This document shows, piece by piece, positions 14,401-21,859 of a stretch of 35,831 nt of DNA. The DNA lies in contig DASUXA010000079.1 in NCBI GenBank assembly GCA_036378155.1, forward strand, positions 1 through 35,831, read 5' to 3'. The DNA comes from DASUXA01 sp036378155 (GTDB taxonomy: Bacteria; Actinomycetota; Actinomycetes; Mycobacteriales; Micromonosporaceae). Numbering within the stretch: position 1 is the stretch's first letter; each line of letters opens with the position of its first letter. The notes beneath the pieces were generated by a model. The model ran no database searches and was not told the origin of the DNA. It saw nothing but the letters and a program-made list of their open reading frames with translations. The position numbers were made by a program, and so were the translations under genes.

Positions 14401-16767
14401 ATGGCATCCCCCACCCCACCCGTACCCGGCGATACCGCCGCGCGCAGGCGTCGCCGGGTCCTCGCCGCCGCGGCATCCGCCGGGTTGCTGCTGTCCGTGG
14501 CTCTCGCCGCTACCCCGGCGGCGGCGGCGACAGCGCCCGCGTACGTGGTCGTCGGTCCCACCCAGAAGGTGATGGCGAGCCAGGGCTCGGTCAGCGGTTC
14601 GTCGGGGGCGCAGCTCATGGGCGCCCGTAACGAGTTCGTGTCGTTCCAGATCGTGCTGCCGGGCGGCAGCGGCGGTCAGAGCGGGGTATCGGTGACCACG
14701 GGCAACGCCCTGACCGGACCGGGCGGCACGATTCCGAACAGCGCCGTCACGATCTACCGCGAGGCGTACTACACCACCAGCCAGCCCTCGGCAGGCGGTC
14801 GTGCCGTCGGCGCCTGGCCCGACATCCTCATCCCGACGGTGGACGCGCTGTACCACGAGCAGCGCAACGCGTTCCCGGTGAACGTGCCGGCGGGCAACAG
14901 CCGGGTCGCCTGGATCGACATCCTGATTCCGGCGAACCAGGCGGCCGGCGGGTACGACGGGACGATCACCGTGACCAACAGCGGCGGCGGTCAGGCGAGT
15001 GTGCCCGTCCACCTCGACGTGCGCGACTTCACCCTGCCGTCCACCTCGTCGCTGAAGACGCTGTTCCAGCTCGACTGGCGTACCGCCTGCGACGCGCTGT
15101 ACGGGTCGTCGTGCAACCCCTGGAACAGCTACGCCGACGAGCAGCGTGCCTGGCAGGCGAACTACGACGTGGCGCGGCTCGCCCTGGACGACCGGTTCAC
15201 CATCGCGAACATGCAGTTCCAGCCGCCGGTCAACTCGACCGAGGTCGGCTTCTTCAACCAGTACATGCTCCCGTTGATCAACGGCACGGCGCCGACCCGG
15301 CTGTCCGGGGCGCGGCTGACCACCGTCTCCGTCGACACCGGGTACCTGTCGCAGTGGAAGTCGCTCGCCCAGTCGGACGGGTTCTCCGGCGTGGCGCTGA
15401 CGTACGACCACGGCTGTGACGAGATGGGCAACGACTCGTCGAAGTGGAGCGCCTGCCGGTCGCGGGTCAGCGGGTACAAGAGCACCTGGCCGGGGCTGCC
15501 GAACGTGATCACCGGGAACATCGGCGAGGTGGACACGTACGACCCGTCGTACTCGATCACCGACGACCTGGTGCCGGTGGTCGACCAGATGGACGGGCTG
15601 TCCGGTACCGCGTTCGCCGGCGACCAGCACCACAAGTACGACTCGTTCCTGACGAACTCCGGCAAGCAGGTCTGGCTGTACACCTCGTGCGACGTCTCCG
15701 GGTGCGGCGGCGCCGGCGAGACCGACGCGTACTACCAGCACCCGTGGATGGACTACACGGTCGACACGGCAGCCGGGCAGAACCGGGCGATGGGCTGGCT
15801 GGACTACACGTACAACGCGACCGGCGAGCTGTACTGGGACACCACGTACACGATGACCACGGCGTGGACCAACCAGTTCGCGTTCGGCGGGCACGGCGAC
15901 GGCAACCTGCTGTACCCGGGCACCACCGACCGGATCGGCGGCAGCACCCCGATTCCGCTGGAGTCGCTGCGGATGAAGTTGATGCGCGACGGCTACCAGG
16001 ACTACGAGTACCTGCGGCTGGCGGGGCAGCACGGGCACGCGACCGACGCGTACAACCTGGCGAAGCAGGTGTACCCGTCGACGCACGACGCCGGTGCGAC
16101 GGACGCCGCGATCGACCCGGCGCGCAAGCAGCTGGCGGACTGGATCACCGGTACCACCACGCCGCCGCCCGCGACCAGCCAGTTGCGGTACACGGCGAAC
16201 GCGTTGACCGGTCCGGTCACGGTGGACGGTCAGCTCGGCGAGTACGCCGACCTGCCCGCCATCGTGCTCAACGGCGCCAACAACAACACCACCCAGGTAC
16301 GCCTCGCCTGGGACAACACCAACCTCTACGCCGCCTACACCGTCACCGACAACACCATCAACGTCAACGAAACCGGACGCGACGGCGAACTATGGGACGG
16401 CGACAGCGTCGAACTCATGATCGACCGATACGACACCAACCCCACCGCACCCACCAACACCGTCTACCACCTCCTCGTCAACACCGACGGAGCCCTCACC
16501 GACGAAACCGGCACCGGCAGCGGCTGGGACCGCACCTGGACCGCCAACGCCCAAACCGCCGTCACCCGCACCACCACCGGCTACACCGTCGAAATCGCCC
16601 TACCCTGGAACTCCATGGGCCCCACACCCACCACCGGCGACCAGATCGGACTCGACGTCGCCAACAACGACAGCGACACCAGCGGACAAGCCATCCCCTA
16701 CGACTGGTCCCACCTCACCCGCTTCGCCCAACCCAACCTCTGGGGAACCATGACCGTCGGACCGTGA
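14401..16767 (+). CDS. Secreted DUF4091 glycoside-hydrolase-like protein with CBM9-like C-terminal domain
   Basis: A 788-aa secreted protein. The N-terminus has basic residues (ARRRRR) and a hydrophobic core ending in TPAAAATA, a signal peptide cleaved near residue 42. A beta-rich domain and a central (beta/alpha)8-like region follow, with the DUF4091 hallmark (PLESLRMKLMRDGYQDYEYL) near 520-540. After a short Pro/Thr linker (TTTPPPATS) comes a family-9-like sugar-binding domain (VTVDGQLGEYADLPA, then RLAWDNTNLYAAYTVTD, ending WGTMTVGP). The role is probably polysaccharide recognition and hydrolysis outside the cell; substrate unknown. ATG is preceded by GGAAG. From about nt 16257 (residue 620) codon choice changes sharply to GAA, GGA, CTA, CAA and C-ending codons, suggesting the binding domain was acquired separately. 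Confidence 0.85.
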   Translation: MASPTPPVPGDTAARRRRRVLAAAASAGLLLSVALAATPAAAATAPAYVVVGPTQKVMASQGSVSGSSGAQLMGARNEFVSFQIVLPGGSGGQSGVSVTTGNALTGPGGTIPNSAVTIYREAYYTTSQPSAGGRAVGAWPDILIPTVDALYHEQRNAFPVNVPAGNSRVAWIDILIPANQAAGGYDGTITVTNSGGGQASVPVHLDVRDFTLPSTSSLKTLFQLDWRTACDALYGSSCNPWNSYADEQRAWQANYDVARLALDDRFTIANMQFQPPVNSTEVGFFNQYMLPLINGTAPTRLSGARLTTVSVDTGYLSQWKSLAQSDGFSGVALTYDHGCDEMGNDSSKWSACRSRVSGYKSTWPGLPNVITGNIGEVDTYDPSYSITDDLVPVVDQMDGLSGTAFAGDQHHKYDSFLTNSGKQVWLYTSCDVSGCGGAGETDAYYQHPWMDYTVDTAAGQNRAMGWLDYTYNATGELYWDTTYTMTTAWTNQFAFGGHGDGNLLYPGTTDRIGGSTPIPLESLRMKLMRDGYQDYEYLRLAGQHGHATDAYNLAKQVYPSTHDAGATDAAIDPARKQLADWITGTTTPPPATSQLRYTANALTGPVTVDGQLGEYADLPAIVLNGANNNTTQVRLAWDNTNLYAAYTVTDNTINVNETGRDGELWDGDSVELMIDRYDTNPTAPTNTVYHLLVNTDGALTDETGTGSGWDRTWTANAQTAVTRTTTGYTVEIALPWNSMGPTPTTGDQIGLDVANNDSDTSGQAIPYDWSHLTRFAQPNLWGTMTVGP

Positions 16768-16790
16768 TCCGATCCCAAGGGTGGATGCAC

Positions 16791-16826
16791 CGGGCCCGCG
16801 AGCGATTCGAGTCGCTCACGGGCCCG
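16791..16826. terminator. Bidirectional hairpin terminator
   Basis: 15-bp arms 16791-16805 and 16812-16826 pair with one mismatch around a TTCGAG loop. The hairpin lies between the convergent stops at 16767 (hydrolase) and 16842 (GGDEF gene) and can serve both. Confidence 0.8.
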
Positions 16827-16841
16827 GGCGTCTGAGGGGCG

Positions 16842-17654
16842 TCAGCAGGACGGCGCCTGGCGAGGTTGGCGCGGGATCAGCCCGGACGACAGCGGAAGCT
16901 CGATCACCACGGGATCGGCTGGGGAATGCATGCCCTGGCGACCGGGTCCGATCGGGGTCGCCGCCCGGGCGCGCCGGGCGTTGCCGAGCTGCCGGTCGCG
17001 CCGCCGCCACCGGGGATACTGACCGATCGGCCCGGCGGCGTCGGCGGTCAACGCGACGTGCCCGGAGCCGGTCGCCTTCGCCTGGTACATCGCCATGTCG
17101 GCGCGGTGCAGCAACTCGTCGATGCAGACATCGCCGTGGGCAGGTGCCACCCCGACGGACGCGGTCACGGTCAGGCAGCGCCCCGCGACCGCCATGGGCT
17201 CGGCGATGGCGGACGACAGCGCGGCGACGACCGGTCGCCACCACAACTCACCGACGTCGCGCTTCGGGCTGCTGAACACCGCGGCGAACTCGTCACCGCC
17301 GAGCCGGGCGACCAGGTTCTGTCCCGCCCACGACGCGAGCCGCTCGGCGACGACGCACAGCACCTTGTCGCCGGTCCCGTGGCCGAAGGTGTCGTTGATG
17401 GGTTTGAAGCCGTTGAGGTCGAGGACGACGACGACAGTCGGTTGACCGGTGCCCAGGATCGTCGGCGCGAGACTGTACAGCAACCGGCGGTTGGCGAGCC
17501 CGGTCAGCTCGTCGTGGCCGAGCGCCCACCGCAGAGTCTCGCGTTCAGCCTCCAACCACGCCACCGTCGCCCGCAGCCGCGCCAGCTCGTCGACCCCGTC
17601 GCTGACCCGCGTCGCGGCACCTGCCTCGGCAGCTGGGAAGCTAAGGGTATCCAT
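16842..17654 (-). CDS. Stand-alone GGDEF-domain protein (putative diguanylate cyclase)
   Basis: A 270-aa cytoplasmic protein predicted to make cyclic di-GMP from two GTP. A short helical or coiled segment (VDELARLRATVAWLEAERET) leads into the GGDEF domain at about residues 50-210: GHDELTGLANRR, the metal Asp in VVVLDLNGFKPIND, the intact active-site LGGDEF, and the terminal HRADMAMYQAKATG. There is no sensory domain, and the RxxD inhibitory site expected just before GGDEF is not present (the stretch reads GQNLVARL), so product feedback is unlikely. About 60 residues of charged tail follow. I prefer ATG 17654, with AAGGA six bases upstream; ATG 17741 is open in frame but lacks a good ribosome site. 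Confidence 0.88.
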   Translation of the reverse strand: MDTLSFPAAEAGAATRVSDGVDELARLRATVAWLEAERETLRWALGHDELTGLANRRLLYSLAPTILGTGQPTVVVVLDLNGFKPINDTFGHGTGDKVLCVVAERLASWAGQNLVARLGGDEFAAVFSSPKRDVGELWWRPVVAALSSAIAEPMAVAGRCLTVTASVGVAPAHGDVCIDELLHRADMAMYQAKATGSGHVALTADAAGPIGQYPRWRRRDRQLGNARRARAATPIGPGRQGMHSPADPVVIELPLSSGLIPRQPRQAPSC

Positions 17655-18155
17655 GGCCAGTCCTTCGTGGCTGCGGCGTTCCATGCGGTCTGACGTGGGG
17701 TGGAGCGTGGCAGCGGGGCCGTCCCCGGTATCGGTAAGCATGACAGCGGTCGATCATCCGCTGCAAGATTTCACGGCGACAAGTTTGCGCCCCGATCACA
17801 TGCACGGCGACGAGTTTCAGTTACGCTACGTACCTCAAATTTCGTGGTGAAAGAAGCAGCTCCGGAAAGGGGGTGGGAAGCGCTGGTCATGGTCCGCAGG
17901 AGGGGGCCTCTTCCCGACACGAGGCATCGTTTGGCTACCCAGCGTCACCAAAGCCGGATCGGCAAAATCATGTGCGAGAGACGTGACCCACGTCTCAACG
18001 TATGGGTGGCGGCGGCCAGGCGACCGGGTACCCGAGTGCCCGGCACGCCCTACGGGCGAGGCTGCTGAGACCGTGGCATGCCGTGCGGTACAGCGACAGC
18101 TAGCGGGGGATCTTCAACGTGACCAGAGAAGACGCCACACCTGCGAGGAGTAGGG
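17655..18155. other. Gene-free 500-bp region upstream of DUF397
   Basis: No convincing gene is seen. GC is locally lower around 17760-17860, as expected for promoter DNA serving the GGDEF gene on one side and possibly DUF397 on the other. The usual XRE partner gene that precedes a DUF397 gene is absent here. The only clear structure is a palindrome at 17978-17996. Confidence 0.5.
17978..17996. promoter_or_regulatory. Palindromic operator-like site upstream of DUF397
   Basis: Perfect inverted repeat GAGACGTG (17978-17985) and CACGTCTC (17989-17996) with a 3-bp spacer, about 160 bp before the DUF397 start. It could be a binding site for an XRE or other dimeric regulator. Function is inferred from symmetry alone. 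Confidence 0.4.
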
Positions 18156-18362
18156 ATGAGCAGCGACACGAACTGGATCAAGGCGAGCAAGTCGACCGGC
18201 AACGGTGGAAACTGTGTCGAGGCGCGACGGCACGCCGGTCTGATCGAGGTCCGCAACAGCAAGAGCCCCGAGGCCGGTACCGTCCGGTTCACGGTCGCCG
18301 AGTGGGACGCCTTCCTCGACGGCGCCAAGAAGGGCGAGTTCGACGGCCTGCTGAGCGGCTGA
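18156..18362 (+). CDS. DUF397 small regulatory partner protein
   Basis: A 68-aa protein with the DUF397 pattern: W-x-K-(A/S)-S at the N-terminus (NWIKASKSTGNGGNCVEARR), a central VRNSKSPEAGTVRFTVAEWDAFLDGAKKGEFD. ATG at 18156 follows GAGGAG seven bases upstream. Family members normally sit directly beside an XRE-DUF5753 regulator and act with it, some as toxin/antitoxin-like or developmental pairs in streptomycetes. Here the only XRE-DUF5753 gene in the window is about 3.5 kb away at 21860-22678, beyond four methyltransferase genes on the opposite strand, so the usual pair appears split or this is an orphan copy. Confidence 0.88.
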   Translation: MSSDTNWIKASKSTGNGGNCVEARRHAGLIEVRNSKSPEAGTVRFTVAEWDAFLDGAKKGEFDGLLSG

Positions 18363-18400
18363 CCCGCCGATCAGCGGGGCGCCTGTCGGACCCCGGATAG

Positions 18401-18436
18401 CGGCTGCGCCGCCCGCGGAAGCGGGCGGCGCAGCCG
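18401..18436. terminator. Strong bidirectional hairpin terminator
   Basis: A perfect 16-bp stem (18401-18416 with 18421-18436) and GGAA tetraloop between the convergent stops of DUF397 (18362) and the last methyltransferase (18467). It likely ends both transcripts. Confidence 0.85.
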
Positions 18437-18466
18437 GACATGCGACACAGGCACCCAGGGTCGGGG

Positions 18467-19282
18467 CTACGGCTTACGAGCCACCCCGCCCCACACGCAA
18501 CTGCGGTGCGGCTCCCTCAGCAGAGGATCGCGCTCCTGCGGATCGGGTCGCCATTGCGGTACCCATACCACTCCCGGCTCGACCAACTCGAGACCGTCGA
18601 AGAACGCCAGCATCTCGGCACGACTGCGCACCTTGCCCGGGGTGGTCGTCTGTCGCTTGTACACCTCCACGGCGGTACTCATCGCGTCGTCGCGGTTCTC
18701 GAAGCTCTCCGAGGCGGCGTGCGTGACGAGCAGATAGCTGCCCGACGCGAGCGAATTCAGGAACTCGGCGCGAATGGAGTGCGCCTGGGCGTCGTCCGGT
18801 ACGAAATGCAGGACCGCGCCCATCAGCAACGCCGTCGGCTCGGACAGATCCAGCAGCTTGACCAATCGCGGATGGGTCAGCACCGCGCCCGGATCGCGCA
18901 TGTCCGCCCGGATCGCCGTCGCCTGCTCGTTGCCGGCGAGGATGTCCAAACTCTCGGCGACCGCCACCGGATCGATGTCCACGTACACCACGCGCGCGTC
19001 GCCCGCCGCCTCCTGCGCGATCTCATGCACATTCCCCTGAGTCGGAATGCCGGACCCGATGTCCAGGAACTGGCGGATGCCGACCCCGGCGAGAAAGCGC
19101 ACGGCACGCCGCAGGAACGCGCGATTCGCCCTGGCGCCGACCGGAATGTCCGGGAACTGCGCGACCACCTTCCGCGCCGCCTCCCGATCGGCGGCGAAGT
19201 TGTGGATACCGCCCAGGAAATAGTCGTACATCCGCGCGGCGGTCGCCGGCTTCTGATCGCTGCCCGGCACACCGGTCGTCAT
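18467..19282 (-). CDS. SAM-dependent methyltransferase (DUF574/Methyltransf_19), copy 1 of 4
   Basis: A 271-aa class I methyltransferase and the most distal gene of the four-copy operon. The family opening QKPATAARMYDYFLGG lies at residues 10-25, the SAM-binding glycine motif FLDIGSGIPTQGNVHE follows near 90-105, the acidic end of strand beta-2 is VVYVDIDPVA, then AIRADMRDP and the LLMGAVLHFVPDD strand. The C-terminal part has EPGVVWVPQWRPD. The family is expanded in actinomycetes; substrates are unknown. ATG 19282 follows GGTGGGG, and all four paralogues begin exactly nine residues before the QKPATAAR block, which fixes the start. A 21-nt gap separates it from copy 2. Confidence 0.9.
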   Translation of the reverse strand: MTTGVPGSDQKPATAARMYDYFLGGIHNFAADREAARKVVAQFPDIPVGARANRAFLRRAVRFLAGVGIRQFLDIGSGIPTQGNVHEIAQEAAGDARVVYVDIDPVAVAESLDILAGNEQATAIRADMRDPGAVLTHPRLVKLLDLSEPTALLMGAVLHFVPDDAQAHSIRAEFLNSLASGSYLLVTHAASESFENRDDAMSTAVEVYKRQTTTPGKVRSRAEMLAFFDGLELVEPGVVWVPQWRPDPQERDPLLREPHRSCVWGGVARKP

Positions 19283-19303
19283 CGTTTCCCCACCACTCCC
19301 CCG

Positions 19304-20119
19304 CTACGGTTTGCGACCCACGCCGCACCACAGGTGGCTACGCGCCGGCTCGCTGAGCAGCGGATCACGCCCACCCTCGTCGGGACGCCACTGCGGCAAC
19401 CACACCACGCCGGGCTCGACCAGGTCGAACGCGTCGAAGAACGCCTCGAACTCGTCGCGGCTGCGCGGCCTGACCTCCGTCGTCGTCTGTCGTCTGTAGA
19501 CGTCGCGAGCGGTACGCACGCTCTCGTCGCGGTCGGTGGTGCTCTCCAGCGCGATATGCGACGCCACGAAATAGCCGCCCGGCGCGAGCGCGGTCCCGAA
19601 TGCGGTGACCACGTCGTGCGCCTGCGCGTCGTCGGGTACGAAGTGCAGAACGGCGCCCATCAGCAGCGCGGTCGGCTGGGACAGATCCAGCAACTTGAGC
19701 ACCTGCGGATGGTTCAGCACCGAAGCCGGGTCGCGCAGATCGGCACGGATCGCCGTCGCGCCGCCGTTGCCGGCGAGAATGTCCAGACTCTCCGCCACCG
19801 CGACCGGGTCGATGTCGACGTAGACGATCCGCGCGTCCGGCGCCTGCCGCTGCGCGATCTCGTGCACATTGCCCTGGGTCGGGATACCGGAGCCGAGGTC
19901 GAGGAACTGGCGGATGCCGGCGTCGGTCAGGAACCGCACCGCACGGCGCAGAAACGCCCGGTTCGCACGCGCGCCGACGGGAATGTCCGGGAACTGGTCG
20001 ACGACCTTACGGGCCGCTTCGCGGTCCGCCGGAAAGTTGTGGATACCGCCGAGGAAATAGTCGTACATCCGCGCGGCGGTCGCCGGCTTCTGACTGCTGC
20101 TCGACATGCCGTTGCTCAT
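19304..20119 (-). CDS. SAM-dependent methyltransferase (DUF574), copy 2 of 4
   Basis: A 271-aa paralogue, the same length to the base (816 bp). It keeps the N-terminal QKPATAARMYDYFLGG, the motif I FLDLGSGIPTQGNVHE, IVYVDIDPVA and the LLMGAVLHFVPDD strand. Differences from copy 1 cluster in the middle (VVTAFGTALAPGGYFVASHI) and near RQTTTEVRPRSRDEFEAFFD, a region that could touch the acceptor substrate. The start is ATG 20119; a second in-frame ATG at 20107 is possible but would shorten it relative to its sisters. It lies 19 nt after copy 3 and is presumably cotranscribed. Near-identical DNA with copy 4 around the first 30 codons suggests recent duplication or gene conversion. Confidence 0.9.
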   Translation of the reverse strand: MSNGMSSSSQKPATAARMYDYFLGGIHNFPADREAARKVVDQFPDIPVGARANRAFLRRAVRFLTDAGIRQFLDLGSGIPTQGNVHEIAQRQAPDARIVYVDIDPVAVAESLDILAGNGGATAIRADLRDPASVLNHPQVLKLLDLSQPTALLMGAVLHFVPDDAQAHDVVTAFGTALAPGGYFVASHIALESTTDRDESVRTARDVYRRQTTTEVRPRSRDEFEAFFDAFDLVEPGVVWLPQWRPDEGGRDPLLSEPARSHLWCGVGRKP

Positions 20120-20138
20120 CGACGCCCACCAATCAGCA

Positions 20139-20954
20139 CTACCGCTTGCGACCCACGCCGGCCCAGGAGTAACTACGGTGCGGCTCATCGAGCAGCGGTT
20201 CGCGTTCGCCCTCGCCCGGGCGCCACTGCGGCAACCACACCACGCCCGGCTCGACCAGGTCGCAGCCGTTGAAGAAGGCTTCCACCTCGGAGCGGCTGCG
20301 GGTCTTGCCGGGCGTCGAGGTACGCCGCCGGTACACGTCCTGCACCGTGCGCATGTTGTCGTCGAGTTTGTCGAAGCTTTCCGTGGCGGCATGCGACAAC
20401 ACCACGTAGCTGCCCGGCGCGAGCGGCTCGACCAGTTCGGCGAGCAGCCCGTACGCTTCGGCGTCGTCGGGCACGAAATGCAGCACCGCGCCCAACAGCA
20501 GCGCGGTCGGCTGGGACAGATCCAGCAACTTGAGCAGCTGCGGATGGTTCAGCACCGAGCCCGGGTCGCGCATGTCCGCCCGGATGGCGGTCGCGCTGTC
20601 GTTGCCCTCGAGAATGTCCAGGCCCTCCGCCACCGCCACGGGATCGATGTCCACATAGACCACGCGGGCGTCGGCAGCCGCCTCCTGCGCGATCTCGTGC
20701 ACATTTCCCTGCGTCGGGATGCCCGAACCGATGTCCAGGAACTGGCGAACCCCCGCCGACACCAGGAACCGCACCGCACGCCCCAGGAAGGCACGGTTCG
20801 CCCGCGCCCACCGCCGCACATCCGGGAACTGCTCGACGACGATCCGACCCGCCTCCCGGTCAGCCGGGAAGTTGTGGATACCGCCGAGAAAGTAGTCGTA
20901 GATGCGCGCCGCGGTCGCCGGCTTCTGATCGCCGGACACCACTCCGTTGCTCAT
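20139..20954 (-). CDS. SAM-dependent methyltransferase (DUF574), copy 3 of 4
   Basis: A 271-aa paralogue with the strongest ribosome site of the set (GGGGAGG five bases before ATG 20954). All SAM-fold motifs are intact (FLDIGSGIPTQGNVHE, VVYVDIDPVA, AIRADMRDP). The segment after the first helix reads FPDVRRWARANRAFLGR where copies 1, 2 and 4 read FPDIPVGARANRAFLRR, so this copy has diverged in a usually constant loop. Its C-terminus ends YSWAGVGRKR. It lies 22 nt downstream of copy 4 in the same operon. Substrate unknown. Confidence 0.9.
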   Translation of the reverse strand: MSNGVVSGDQKPATAARIYDYFLGGIHNFPADREAGRIVVEQFPDVRRWARANRAFLGRAVRFLVSAGVRQFLDIGSGIPTQGNVHEIAQEAAADARVVYVDIDPVAVAEGLDILEGNDSATAIRADMRDPGSVLNHPQLLKLLDLSQPTALLLGAVLHFVPDDAEAYGLLAELVEPLAPGSYVVLSHAATESFDKLDDNMRTVQDVYRRRTSTPGKTRSRSEVEAFFNGCDLVEPGVVWLPQWRPGEGEREPLLDEPHRSYSWAGVGRKR

Positions 20955-20976
20955 CAAATCCTCCCCAATCCGACCG

Positions 20977-21792
20977 TTACGGCTTGCGACCCACGCCCGC
21001 CCAGGCGCAACTGCCGTGCGGCTCATCCAGCAACGGATCACGCTCATCCTCGTCCGGACGCCACTGCGGCAGCCACACCACGCCAGGATCGACCAACTCC
21101 AACCCGTCGAACAGACCCTCGGTCTCGGCGCGGCTGCGAAGCCTGCTCGGCGTCGTCGTCTCCGTCTTGTACACGTCCTGCATAGCGCGAAGATTGTCGT
21201 CGCTGTGCTCGAACGTCTCGACCGCGGCGTGGGACGCGACCAGGTAGCTACCCGATGCGAGCGCCGCGGTGAACCTGACGACGATGTCGCGCGCCTGCCT
21301 GTCGTCCGGTACGAAATGCAGAACCGCGCCGAGCAGCAGCGCGGTCGGCTGGGACAGGTCGAGCAGTTTACGTACCCGTGGATGACCCAGCACCGACGCG
21401 GGGACGCGCATGTCGCCGCGAATCGCCGTCGCGCCGTCGTTGCCCGCCAGGATGTCCTGGCTTTCCGCGACCGCGACCGGATCGATGTCGACATAGACCA
21501 GGCGCGCGTGCGGCGCTTGCCGCTGCGCGATCTCGTGGACATTGCCCTGCGTCGGGATGCCCGATCCGATGTCGAGGAACTGCCGAATCCCGACCCCGGT
21601 CAGGAAGCGCACCGCACGCCTGAGGAACGCCCGGTTCGCCCGCGCCCCCACCGGAATGTCGGGGAACTGCTCGACGACCTTACGGGCTGCTTCGCGGTCC
21701 GCCGGAAAGTTGTGGATACCGCCGAGAACGTAGTCGTAGATGCGCGCGGCGGTCGCCGGCTTCTGGTCGTCGTACCGGGACCTCCTGATCAT
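20977..21792 (-). CDS. SAM-dependent methyltransferase (DUF574), copy 4 of 4 (promoter-proximal)
   Basis: A 271-aa paralogue, first of the four after the XRE regulator. QKPATAARIYDYVLGG, FLDIGSGIPTQGNVHE and LVYVDIDPVA are conserved. The motif after beta-3 reads AIRGDMRVP where the others have AIRADMRDP or AIRADLRDP. Two starts are possible: ATG 21792, nine residues before QKPATAAR as in all sisters, and ATG 21849, with GGGGA four bases upstream and only 10 nt after the XRE stop. I prefer 21792 for the match in length, but the longer form (290 aa) would be translationally linked to the regulator. Substrate unknown. Confidence 0.88.
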   Translation of the reverse strand: MIRRSRYDDQKPATAARIYDYVLGGIHNFPADREAARKVVEQFPDIPVGARANRAFLRRAVRFLTGVGIRQFLDIGSGIPTQGNVHEIAQRQAPHARLVYVDIDPVAVAESQDILAGNDGATAIRGDMRVPASVLGHPRVRKLLDLSQPTALLLGAVLHFVPDDRQARDIVVRFTAALASGSYLVASHAAVETFEHSDDNLRAMQDVYKTETTTPSRLRSRAETEGLFDGLELVDPGVVWLPQWRPDEDERDPLLDEPHGSCAWAGVGRKP

Positions 21793-21859
21793 CGACGTCC
21801 GGTCCCCACCCTCGACCCCCCGCGACGGCACGCGGCTGAGATCCGGCATGCGATCCCCG

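Noticed and set aside
17700..18068. Possible 122-codon gene between GGDEF and DUF397
   Set aside because: Arg-rich, no recognised motif, no good ribosome site, and codon positions lack the third-base G/C bias of neighbouring genes.
18440..21185. Open frames on the plus strand across the methyltransferase genes
   Set aside because: They repeat the same antisense pattern in each paralogue, an expected shadow of four similar minus-strand genes.
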